Assembly (NCBI GenBank): GCA_038373885.1
Contig: JAWZYV010011905.1
Location: 62,001-126,000 of the forward strand
DNA length: 64,000 bases
DNA from: Cheiracanthium punctorium
Lineage: Eukaryota > Arthropoda > Arachnida > Araneae > Cheiracanthiidae
Direction: 5' to 3'
Below, piece after piece: positions 47,761 through 59,358 of the stretch (position 1 is its first letter; each line of letters starts with the position of its first letter). Below the pieces are notes generated by a model. That model searched no databases. It saw only the letters and a list, made by a program, of their open reading frames with translations, and was not told the origin of the DNA. The position numbers and the translations under genes are program-made.

Positions 47761-49189
47761 TGTATTATTTAAGCATAACTTACATATATGTACATACATA
47801 TTAATTACTTATATGAAAAAAAATGCTTAAAATCTATGTGTACTTACAAGCAGTTTTCAAAAGCAACTTAATAACAGCTGGAGTATAATAAAAGTTTAAC
47901 TGTTTGTCACCGATGAAAAATCTCCCTAAATCTTCAAAAGAAGAAGATGTCAAAAAGAACAAAATAAAAATATATAATGCCAAGAGTATCACTGCACCAG
48001 TCTCTCTCTGATGACGCTTGGCATTATACAGGGTGTCCCCAAAAAGGTGATGACACACTTTATTTCTTTATCTATTTGGGATAAGTGGGCAATGTAAGTT
48101 GAAGAGGGGTATTGAAAATCAGGTAGGTAAAAAAACTACTTTAAGAGGCTAATATAGGACAATACATTCAGGAACAACCTACCTTTTTGGTTTAAAGTCT
48201 CTTTTAGTTCCTGAAGTGTCTTACTGTCCTGCTGAACCCTAGCCGCATGCTCAGATCCAGCAAGCAGCGGTTTCCCCCATTTTTATTTTTTAAAGCACAA
48301 TTTTTGGATTACAATTGGTAAAATACATCCGTGTTAAACAAATCAAAGCAGTTAGTTTCAATGGTTTATAATAGCTCACAATATTTTTCTTAGTAACATT
48401 TGACCATATATACACATATCTAACACGTTTCTTTTTCTTTTCTTTTTCTTACAATTTTGAAATTTCAAAAAAAAGTAAATAAATATCTAAAAGTAAGTAA
48501 TAGGCTTGAAAATGATAAACATTCACTTTAAGAGGAAACTCCTCTCGTTAATTTTCAAAACGTTACACCTTTTTAAATTTGTATACGATTCCCCTTACAA
48601 AAAATTCTTAGTTGATAAAATAAGCTCCATACACTAATGAGGTAATGCACGAAATTTCAGCCTTTCATCATTAAACGTCTCACAGATATTTTTAAGCACA
48701 GTTAGTGACGGGCTATACCATACCAATAATTACAGAAGTATCAGGTATGTATGTAACTATTGTTTTCTTACGCAAATCCTTTTATCTAGAAGATCAATCG
48801 AGTTGTGGAGACAATTACAACGGACACTAGAAAAAACATTTGACAAAAATAGGCCAACACTCAATATATTTACTCTTCGTCCACTTAAAATAAATAACTT
48901 CGCAATCAATTTTTATTATCTACCAAAATCCAATTTCATGCTCTTCGGGATACGTGCGGAAACTTTACTCATTCGAACGATTTCGTTCTGTGTGAGCAGC
49001 CCCTATTTATCATATTATTAAGCTCAGTATCATATTAGTACTTTAATTTGATGCAGTTGAAACAAATAAATTGTCTAATCTGGAAAAAACTATTTCGACG
49101 ATTTGGAATCGCAATTTTCCCTTCATGTCTGATAACTGTGACTTCAATATGGCGTCATTGTCATTTGCGGCTGCTAATTTTGTCACATA

Positions 49190-49490
49190 AATGATAAAAT
49201 TTTTCACTCTCGCAATAAAGTAGAGCTGAAAATACCGAAACGCAGCTTAAAAATGAGTGAACGGGTGAATTTTCAGATTTTGAAAGTAGCGCAGATTGTT
49301 TTGGATATTTTATGCATAATTAGGAAAACTTTCAAGCGGATTGTACAAACGGTGTAGATTTTATTGCGTTTTTTGTGCTTAATTTTTCATATTTTTGGAG
49401 TAATGGTGGTAAAAGTTTTATCTTGGAGTGGACGCCCGGAATTGTTAGAAAGTCAGTGAGTCAGGGATCAGCATAACTATATAGTAGGAT
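49190..49490 (-). repeat. Possible decayed Helitron end
   Basis: GAACGGGTGAATTTTCAGATTTTGAAAGT resembles the 45340-45370 segment of the Helitron at 43220-45762. It is followed by GTCAGTGAGTCAGG and ACTATATAG near 49455-49487, where these elements usually end. No hairpin + CTAG end was found for it. Confidence 0.35.
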
Positions 49491-50784
49491 GATCCTTATA
49501 AGTATCTAGTGGTCACCTTCTACGCATTATTATAGATTATGAAGTTTTAGATGTACTTACGTTTTGAAAGCCAAATTTAAAGTTTTGAGTTTTTGACCAA
49601 ATTACAATAGTTTAAGTCCACTAACGGTGCAAAAATATTATCCACCCCAAAAAATATTTATAAAATCATTTTCATTAACCCCAGAGAAAACCATAGAAAT
49701 CATTCATACTTTTTTTTTTTAATTTAAAGACACTTGTGTACCAATAATGGATGAAATTAAGAGACTTGACTATCAAACTGTAGTCTCAAAAGAACTTGTG
49801 AATGGTTTAGAAAATATTTTTCATCCTCAAATACTTACTTCAACTCAAAGAAAGAAAAAAAAGCATCATCGAACTTTACGTTACTTAAGGAATAATAATA
49901 ATGTGAAATGTAATTGCTTTAATGAGTAAAAAATCCTACATTTTACGCAATTTTTTTTTAATTAATCTAAAATATTTTTTAATTCACTGTTACATTTCAA
50001 ATATTCGCTAATTAAAAGAGATTTTCAAACAATGATTGTATAACAACATACATTTACAGCTTGCTTAAAAAAGAAAATTAAAGGGAAGAAACAAAGCAAC
50101 CGCGCAAGCATTCGAAATATGCAAATATGAGAATTCGCAATAGTCTAAAAAAAAAAAAAACTAAACTTCAAATTCCTTAGTTTTGCAACGCAGAGTGTAG
50201 TGTAAGAAAACATTTTCGCCACCTGGCGTGTTTCCAAGTCAGTTCCTTTGTTTAGGGTAAAATTCGTTGGACTTTTTCTTTGTAAAAACAAAATCACATG
50301 ATTATTAATAAAAACGTCCGCTTAAAAAATTACGAAATTATGGAGTAATGCTCACTCCAGGGAAATATATGATATTTTGAATATTTTTCAAGGGAACAAG
50401 AGCTTTTTTTATATACATAGGACGTAAAAGTGTTTATACGACAAGGGAAAACAAAAAGAATGGAATAAGCATTCAACATAGAAATTGAGATATTACTTAT
50501 GACAGTTGCAAAAATGCTAGAAAATTAACTGCCTTGTAATTTCTAAGAATCTGGATGTAAATTGGATATTTTTAAAATTGTTTTCTCTTTGCAATTTTTT
50601 TTTAGCTGTACTTTAAATTTTTTGAAGTTACTGTGATTTTTTTTTCGCCATATCTTGAATTATTAATTTAAATACGTCCAAATGTTCTGATATAGCGATA
50701 ACAATAGAATAATTATCTCAATATGATAAATGCTTGTTAAAACAGATCGTAAAATGCTTTTAAAGCAAAGGCACATATGAGTTA

Positions 50785-50865
50785 TCTGCAAAGGAGAAGA
50801 CGCCTTGGGCGGAGACTTTATAAGGGTTTCTAAGGCCTATTTACGTTAAAGCATACAATTGTATG
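50785..50865 (-). repeat. SINE family B body fragment
   Basis: GCCTTGGGCGGAGACTTTATAAGGG and CTATTTACGTTAAAG align with the body at 34668-34725. The head is absent. Confidence 0.45.
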
Positions 50866-52460
50866 AATTAAAGCTGTAAAAATACATTTTGAAAAATTGA
50901 AAAACAAAGCATTAAACCATAAAAAATACTAGGCATGTTCAGAGAAAAATATTTTTAAACTTTCTAGTTTTTCTGTCAAGTACATGCAAGCTTTAAAATA
51001 AAGAATAATTTAAAAGTTTGAACGTTTAAATTACAAAATAATTTGCAATTCTAGCATATACGGCACTATATATAAGAAATTCGTGAGGTATTTTTGTAAA
51101 GCATGTCATAAAACTGCATATCAAGATGGGAAATTCCCAGGTAGATCTCTTTGTAAATAAGGTATCCTTCTACGTTTGGATGCATTTTCTTAAACGACCA
51201 ATACATAACAGATTGAGTATTTTTTTTGCGAATATAAAAAAATAATGTATAAACTACAGTAATTTAAATTATATTTGTATTTTTTCTTTTAAAATTTAGA
51301 AATATCTTGAGAATTTTAGTGAAAGTGTGGCTGGTAGAAAAAAACACCAAGCAAAAGAATTTCGAAAGTAACTCTATGGTGCTTTATACAAGACATTTCT
51401 TGAAGAGCCACTAAATTTGAAAATAAATTACTCAATAACGGTGAATGATAGAAGCATGAAACCGGTGGAATGTTTATAAAAAAAACCTTGATACAGAAGC
51501 CCCAAAATTTTAATCACTAATTGTGCCGATAGATGGTGCTGCAAGTGCTAAGACGGATCTAAGTAAATCTTCATTTGCAGCACGTATGACCACTCCATTG
51601 CCCAAAACTTGCCGTTTGGGATGCAATCCGTTGCAAAGACGTCATTGGACCTTTTTTTGGTTCGAGAAAAGTTGATGATTGACGGTAAATTGCATTTTTG
51701 AAACGTATGACGCTATCAATAATCGTTGGATGATCGACTGGCTACAGCATAGTTTATGTAAGATAAGGTTTGCCCATAGCGTGCGCAAGACGTTTTAGAA
51801 TTTTTGGACTAATAATTCGATGATAGAGCTATTGCGTTGAACTATTCGACTATTATGAGGAAACATATAAATTGATTTCCGCATTGTATTGACCTCACTC
51901 CCCCCTTAACCCTAGTAATTTTTTCCTGGCTATTGCCCTGGCGAGTAGTGTAGAAAATGCGCATATTAAATCAATTTTCATGTGATTGTTCTCAATGAGC
52001 GAGCTCTCTTTCTGTCATCCGTATAGCCGCGTATAGCTCCACCCATCGGTGCGATTTGCAAAAAATTCTGTTTCGCCCGTATCAAATTCTTACGGCTTTT
52101 TTAATTAATCTACCGCGTGTTCCATGCTTCTATTTTTGCATGTTTTTGAGTTATTCGCATTGAAAATTAAGGTTTCTTCGTTAAGCACCCTGTATAGTAA
52201 GCACCCTGTACAGATAATAAACTGTTCCTGAATTCAACTATAAAGTAAAGACAGGGTCGCCATTCATAATTGAGGTTTTGTTTTAATATGTAGATTGCCA
52301 TCTCAGACGAAGTTCACTGAACACAGCAAGCATTTACAGAAGCATAACAGGAACTCTCCTCTCCTCTGACTGTGCATCAGAAAAGAATACAGCGCTTGAA
52401 TTCAGATAGTTGTCAGTAATGTACAAAGCAAGAATTGGCATAAAAATAAACTTCACTTAC

Positions 52461-52851
52461 CGGTCCAAACCAACGGCTGTTAAGGTGTACACAGATACTG
52501 TAACCGAAACGTGCTGCATGAACTGTACAACGGGACAGAACTCCGGAAGGAATATCCATCTCCCGAGTACAAAATCGGTGTACGTGAAAGGGATCGAAAA
52601 TACTGCCATGGTCACATCCGAGAGGGCTAAGTTGATGAGGAAAAGGCGTATGGAGCGATGCTTGCTGAGAAGAACTGCAATGGCCGCTCCGTTCCCTCCC
52701 AAAGCGGCCAGAGCAGTGCAGCTGTATAAAATGACGACGAACATCTGCATGCCTGGTGACAGAAACTCGATCGAGGCATACAGCTCGTCGGTGTCTAGCA
52801 GCGATGAGTTGGAAGAGTTGAAATCTGACTCCATGAACTGGCTCATGGCCC
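52461..52851 (-). CDS. Class A neuropeptide-type GPCR, exon with N terminus to TM3
   Basis: Exon of a rhodopsin-class receptor for an extracellular ligand, acting at the plasma membrane through G proteins. The acceptor TTATTTTCTAG precedes 52851 and the donor GTAAGT (52455-52460) follows 52461. The exon ends in phase 2 inside the Arg codon of the D-R motif. Start taken as the ATG at 52846, giving 128 full codons. Residues 1-33 are an extracellular N terminus with possible N-glycosylation sites (NSS twice). TM1 is about 34-59 with N52 (1.50). TM2 is about 67-90 with LALSD, D77 (2.50). W97 is in the first extracellular loop. C104 (3.25) is the usual disulfide Cys. TM3 ends GLDR. N52 to D77 is 25 residues; 28 is usual, so loop 1 is short. 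TM3 wording resembles NPY- and tachykinin-related peptide receptors, but the ligand is unassigned. Downstream exons (lower coordinates, minus strand) were not found. Confidence 0.88.
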
Positions 52852-54619
52852 CTAGAAAATAAACATAATACAAGATGAGTGTTGTTTTGCATGGCGATGA
52901 TCACTGCAGCTTTTCAATCATTTTTAAAGAAAAGTAACACGCCACCGGTCAACCCAAAAACATTTTTTTTTTGGGGGGGGGGATTCTGTTCTCATGCTTA
53001 AATTCTGATTCTAGACATTGAAAAAGACTTCAATTTTTAGTTCTTGAAGTTTTCTTTTGTCTGATTTACGTCGATAAGTATATTTTAATTTATTTAATAA
53101 ACGAAAGATGGCGGCACTTTGATTAATCCGAAAGTAAACTCTATTATTATTTGTAACTCTGTAGTATTATTTGTAATATTATTATTTGTTTGTATTATTA
53201 TTTGCTCATACGAACATAAAAGAAATACGAAGAATATTCAATTTTATACATTAATTTCTTATTATTTCACATTTACATGTTATTGTTTATCACAAATCTT
53301 GAATAAAAAAGACTTTTATATCCAGCAAAACTTTTCTGATCATAATTTAGAGTGGAATTATAAAAAAATATATATATAAATCAGTAGTTTTTGGTAAAAA
53401 TTGAAAAATTGCTCTAATTTCTACAAAAGCAAACTTTCATTAAAAAAACATTATTTTCCTTAGTTTTGGCGTAGAAGAACCTAAAATTTAATATGTAGAA
53501 GTCAGACCCAAAAATCGTGTCGACCGGTGTTATCAACAAATAATGGGTCTTGCTTATATCCATGTAGCATCTTTGATGGAGCAAAATTTACTAGCACATT
53601 CAAGCTACAATGTCCACTGATATCTCACAATGTGAAAAACTACTTATCTGACATGCCAATATTGTTCAATGAAATCAAAAGCAAATTTGAAAAAATGACT
53701 CGGCAGTGATCAAGTAGTAGCTTTAACTTTCACTAATCATTTATAATGTCGAAATCAGATTCCAAAAACCACTTCCGTACTTTAATTTTACGGGAAAATG
53801 GGAAAGTTGTCTAAGTCATAGGTATGCAAAAAATGAAGTATACTCTTATCTTACGGGACGAAATTTTATCAGCATTTTAATACAATACGTCATTAATAAA
53901 TAAAGCAGGTCGATTGTTACACGTAATACTAAAATCAGGGCCCGATTATGAAAATAGGGGCCCTGGGCATTGATAAATTTAGAGCCCCCATCTATGAAAT
54001 TTGTTTTACTTTTTCATAAAATTTTGATATAAAAAGAATATTTCAGAACATTTCAAATTGGGGGGGGGGGGGCTGGGCAAAGTCCTGATTTGTCCATGCG
54101 ATAATAAGGTCCTGACTAAACGTATTCTGTAGCAATGCAGTTTTGAACAAAACCAGGAAAAAGTTTAGCACAATCACTCAAAATAACTGGAATTTAAAGC
54201 ATAAAATAATAAAATGCTTTATAAAATAACACCTTAAAGGTTACTTTAACGGTCAACAGAGCTCTTTCGAGCAAAAACATTTTGCTCTTTCTCTTTGAGA
54301 ATCACCTGAAGACAGGAATGGGACACTGGAAAGAAAGTAAACAAAAAACAAACGTCGAACAAGTCGTTGCTAAACGGAGGAAGGAACCTGGGAAGGGCAA
54401 GAGAAAGGGGGAAAGAAAGGTAGATAAAAAAACAAAATAAACAAAAAATAAAAATAAAAAGGGGTAAATAGCACAAAAAGGAACATGCAAAAGAACAAAA
54501 TACAGAACAGCAAAAGAACAGTCACCACAACAACAATAACGCTGGATAAAATAATAAAAAACACATATATGTAAATATGAACACTGGACAACAAATTATA
54601 ATTTAATTTTTAAATTTTA

Positions 54620-54690
54620 TTTTATTCCTTGTGGATTTTGTAGCTTGGGTTATATTGGTCAGACTGGAAGAGCTCTCAAATCTTGGGAAG
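54620..54690 (+). pseudogene. Penelope-like element GIY-YIG remnant
   Basis: A short frame reads IPCGFCSLGYIGQTGRALKS. This matches the start of the GIY-YIG endonuclease domain at the C terminus of Penelope-like retroelements (IPC.CG..YIG.TGR.L). Similarity stops after LKS, where a short direct duplication of GGAAGAGCTCTCAAA begins. Only about 22 residues are recognisable. Confidence 0.5.
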
Positions 54691-54814
54691 AGCTCTCAAA
54701 GCTTGGGACAAACTTTTCAAGTTTGCAAACAGCAGCAGTATGTCAAAAGCCACTAAGGTTGGCCACGTTTGGCAAATTATCGCCAAAGGTGAACTGTCAA
54801 ATTATTATTAGATT

Positions 54815-54925
54815 AATGTAATCAAGCGTTATGCAATCAAATTTTGTTTGAAATTGGGTAAAAACGAGGCAGAGACGCTCAAAATGCTTCGGAAAGCCTT
54901 TTACTGTATTGCTGCGTAGCAATTG
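54815..54925 (+). pseudogene. mariner transposase N-terminal (HTH) remnant
   Basis: The frame IKRYAIKFCLKLGKNEAETL followed by KMLRKAF matches the N-terminal HTH of mariner transposases (IKFC.KLGK...ET..ML..A). A stop follows within about 5 codons. No catalytic region continues from it and no terminal repeats are visible. Confidence 0.65.
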
Positions 54926-54929
54926 AACA

Positions 54930-57900
54930 AAAAATCAGAAATTATATAAAAAACAGTTTATGTTTAGAAACTTTTTAGTGCATTTCTTTGTTTAATTGTT
55001 TTTTATTTACAGGAAAAATGAAACTAATAATTTACAATAAAATGTTTGCAAAAGATATAACCATGATTTTATTTCAGTTTAATATTAATTGGATAGTGAA
55101 ATGAATGTAACAGTCTGTACATTCAACAGCATAAATTCAAAAGAAATTTGTGTTTAAAAGTTGTTTTTAAAATAACACTCTTAAAAAGTACTTATCAAAC
55201 TTACACCTGTTTCGATCGAGAAAAGTTCTACTTTGTAGCAGTAGAAGCCCATATAGTCTTTGTATGGAATTCTACTGCTGCTGAAGGAAATCGAAATTTT
55301 ACACAGTCTTTTAATTATTTTATATGTAAATTTGTTCCTCACTGGGCAACATACGTTTTTCGTACAGACAGTCAGTTGCAGTTTTCTATTTATAAAATTT
55401 TGTCGGGCGATCTTTGGTGAAGTTATGTAGTTACAGAGAAATTTTATGTGATTAAAACTATTCTAGATTCTAAGGAAGTGTCTAGATGATAATAGGTGAA
55501 TGTTACAACACATGCCGGAAATGTTCTAAAATGTAAGAGATATGCAACTAAATTGCTCATTGCTTAATATGCTTTTAAAATGTTTAAAACATACATCGGT
55601 AATTCAGATTGTAAAGCTTTGAAGTTTGGCATACTTTTTTCACGTTTAAATTTATTTATCACAAGAATTTAAAAGTTTTCCCCAAAAACTATATAATTAC
55701 TCCATTTCCAAGCTATTTCAGAATATTTATAAATAGAAAACAGAAAAATGCAAAATGAATAACTACTTTTCGTAACTGGAAAAAAGCATCAAATCGATAT
55801 CGTGTTAATCTTCTTATAAGGCTCAACGTAAGGGTCTTACATCGTTAAGAGCCTTATAAAACCTTCCTTAAGGCCCTATTGTTGAAGTGTCATTATAGGG
55901 TCTTGTTTTAAGGGCTGCAGGAAATTCTCAAATTTCTAAGTGCACATATATCGTGCAAATATAAACTTCAAATAATATTATTTATTGGAATAAATTATTT
56001 GCTTAGTTAAACTGAACACGAATTCTCCTTAAATTCTAACATGTTTAATAAATGCACTCATCAAAAATCGTGGCGTTCTTTAACGATAAACTTCGCAGGA
56101 AATCAATAAATATGCCATAAAAAAGTAACGGAAATATTTTCTTGTTCTGAGGATAAACGAGACTTATGACTTTCAAACGGAAGTGTAAAATGTCAGTGCA
56201 TATTTTCGCAAATATCTTATGATATATTGGATTACTAAATTTTTTTGGAAACTAAAGATTTTTCTTCTAAACTTTAATATAGATTTCGAGAAAAGCTATT
56301 AGTTTTAATAAAAATAACAGTAAGCGTTTTTTCTTAATGTAATTTGTTTTGAGCGCTGTTAACTACTAAGTCCCTGATGAAAATATATTTTGCCTTATGC
56401 AAATGATTTATGGAAGAAAAAGGAACAGATATTATTTCATTATTTCATGAGAAGTAATATTTTTTTTCCTCTGGCGTAAAGAAATGTTATGATAATTAAT
56501 AAAACTTACACCAGTGAATGATTGACAATAATTGACTAGCATTACGTAAATTTCGTAGACAATTAATAATAGGTTTTATATACAAAACGGTTAAGTGTGT
56601 CACAAGCACAGCAATATGATTTGGTATATTTAATTTTCCTTTTCTGAACTTTAGCAGCATTTTTATCAGGGTAGGGCTGTATATAAAGCATACGTATTTA
56701 TTTAAAATGATAGCTTTTATTGAAAACGGAACTTAAGTATGTTGATACAAACTCCCTTCTTCATGGGTAAAAAAATCTTATCTTGGTACTGGATACTATG
56801 AGAAATCGCTGTTTTATTAATGTCCAGATTGCACATATAAAAGAAAAAACATGACAACAGATAATAACACTGTAAAATGCTAAAAAAAAATTCTGCCAGC
56901 TTATGATAGGTTTTTCAGAACAAAATGTTAAGGCGAATTTCACAGTACACAATACATATGTAAAAAACTTTAATGCTGCAATTCCGTTTACTTCAATTAT
57001 ACATCCCCAGTACCACAAGCTAGTTCAAAAGACGTTCAGCCTGTGTCCTAACGACGCACAGTCATGACGTCCGTCTCAACTTACGTCTATATGTCCGGGC
57101 AGAAGACATACAGTCAGATGTATCAAACTAGTTCTGGTTCATTTTTCCGGATTAATCCATAAATTTCGCCAATACTTTAATATCCGGAAAGGAAACTAGG
57201 GAAGCAAGTGTTACTCAAATATTTAAATTTTGAAAAGAGTCAGATTCTAGAAATAAAAGTCGAAAAACTAAATGTGTCTTGAGCAGGAAATCGAACGCAA
57301 AAATGTTATACTGAAAGGGAACCCAAGTAATATAACTATTTCAAAAAACGTTCATAAGACGTGCTTTGAACGTTTATTGAACTAGTTGTGATTCAAGGGA
57401 AGTTTCTTGCGTTTCATTTTTCGTATAATTATGTCATCTTTCTTTAAACAATTGAGGTCGAATAATTTCGCTTTTGAGACTATCAACAGGTCGGAACAAA
57501 TTTAGCACTCCGCAGATACTTTTGCGTAGAAGATTTAAAGTGGATATATGGATATTCAGTAGATAAATTACGGATGTTTCGCAAGCCTCGCTCGCCCGTC
57601 TTGCTTGAGCACTGATTTTCAAGGCGACTTGCAAATGTCCCAGCTCTAAAGACATTGACTTCTAAGACTATTTTTGAATATTTCCGCTACAGGGACATCG
57701 AAGAAAAAAGGTTAAAAATTCTTATCAAATTAACGTTCATAAGCCATATATAATTTAGAAGCTATATACAATTTAAAAATATTTACTCATTATTGCCAAA
57801 CAAAACTCTGTGGTTGATATAGATTTCTGCAGTCAACCAACCGCAACCAGTAAGTATATTTACCGTCGCTCTTCAAGGGGCGAGGATAAATATGATTACT

Positions 57901-58160
57901 ATTAGTTCCTTGAAGCAGCTAGTAGTCACTTACAATAGTTCTTAATACTAAATTACGCTGCAGGTTAAATGCTCACGAGATCCAATATAACGGCGATTAC
58001 AGACGATGATAAGATAAATTCCCAATTCAAGTGTACACTGGGATAAGATACTTCACACAAGAGGTCAAGGGTTGCTATCTGCTGACGCATAAAACTACTG
58101 AAGACACAACTTTTCAGGTATCTATCCAAACTGTACAGCATACAAATACAAGGATTATTA
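54930..58160. other. Mostly unrecognised AT-rich DNA
   Basis: Contains a third copy of the dispersed repeat (about 55150-55250: TAAAAAGTACTTATCAAAC, CCTGTTTCGATCGAGAAAAG, GTAGCAGTAGAAGC) and an imperfect hairpin at 55809-55855 (TTATAAGGCTC / GAGCCTTATAA). No genes recognised. The 73-codon minus frame at 57434-57655 has no known motif. Confidence 0.45.
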
Positions 58161-58166
58161 AGGATA

Positions 58167-59358
58167 CTAGCTGCGTGCCCGTTCTTCGCACGGTAGGAAA
58201 CGAAAAATTTCCTCACATGTGTAATTCGAATTAATTCCAGTGATGTGGAATCTAGAAAAAGCAAAATTATTTCACTCTTGACTTAAAAGTTGCGTCATAT
58301 ATGTAATAACCTGAGATCATTGCAATATAATGACACACACACACACACAAAAAAAAAAAAAAAAACTATGTCAGCGTCATTCGGTATCAAAAAAATGCAA
58401 ATGAACCATTTGCAGTGAACTTCTCACTTTCAAAATGTCTTATTTCCTCAGACATGCTGTCTTTTAGGTTCATGTTTTAGCGTTAAATACCTCAGACACT
58501 ACATGAAATGGACATTTTCTTTTTTTTATTTTAAAAATACGTCCCCCTCTCTTGCAACCCTTTACAAAAAGAAAAGAGATAAGACTGCGCTATTTAGAAA
58601 GGCTTTAAAATTGTTTTTCTCAGTTTAATTTTTCTTCTCGCAAATAAATCCAGTATTTATAAAAGGAAATCGAGCCAAGCAAAGAAATCGTCTGCTCGCG
58701 GGACCCGTTTTTATTTATTTTTTTCAACTGGCAATTTTAATCATTGTTACTGTATCCATGACAACCAAACCGCAAGATATCAAACCGAAACTCATAAGCA
58801 GGTGCTACTGAAATGAAAATCCTTCTTTACTTAAAAATTCGTAAAAATTCTCCTAATTCATATTTTTCCTCCGTTCTTCTTTTAAAAGTGGGCGAATTGT
58901 GTGCTCCGTCTTTTGCCCAAATATAAAAAAGTTATGACAGATAGAATTCAAGATGCAGCAGTTTTAAAAATATTTTACGAAAGTCAGCGTCAAATTTAAT
59001 TTTATTTGAAAAATTCCCAAAAATCTGCAAATTATGTTACACAGTCCGAACAAACAGTTTTTAAAAGAAAATTTTCTCCTCTATACGATGATGTAAATAT
59101 AGTTTTCTTGCGAGTGCAATTACCGGCGTTATTATGTATTACGCAAGAAAAATCGCTAAAATCGGACAAAACATAAAATAAAACATTTTCTAATTCGATT
59201 TTCGAAAAAATCGCTTCGAGGTGTGTCGAGACCCGTCTTGGAGAATTTCCGTACAAAATTTGGTAGGTCTACGATCACCCGTTTCGGAGCTACGCGAGAC
59301 ACAGACAGACAGACAGACAGACAAACGGACAGTTTACACTCTGTTTTATTTATATAGA
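58167..59358 (-). mobile_element. Non-autonomous Helitron
   Basis: Minus-strand 3' end: hairpin CCGT/ACGG around GCGAAGA, then GCACGCAGCTAG followed by T. The 5' end is TCTATATAAATAAAACAGAG preceded by A (59358). Just inside that end are a (CAGA)n run (about 59299-59320) and GAGCTCCGAAACGGG-like sequence. The 1,192-bp interior has no replicase. The hairpin loop matches the element at 43220, so the two are related. Confidence 0.75.

Noticed and set aside
48026..52200. TATACAGGGTG at 48026 and CACCCTGTATA at 52189 as ends of one 4.2-kb element
   Set aside because: The sequences diverge immediately inside the shared 11 bp, and the interval contains unrelated repeats and no transposase. Such short ends are common among many elements.
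52410..52904. Long open frames on both strands over the GPCR exon
   Set aside because: Only the minus frame with TM1-TM3 motifs and splice sites is meaningful. The other frames are shadows of its GC-richer coding sequence.
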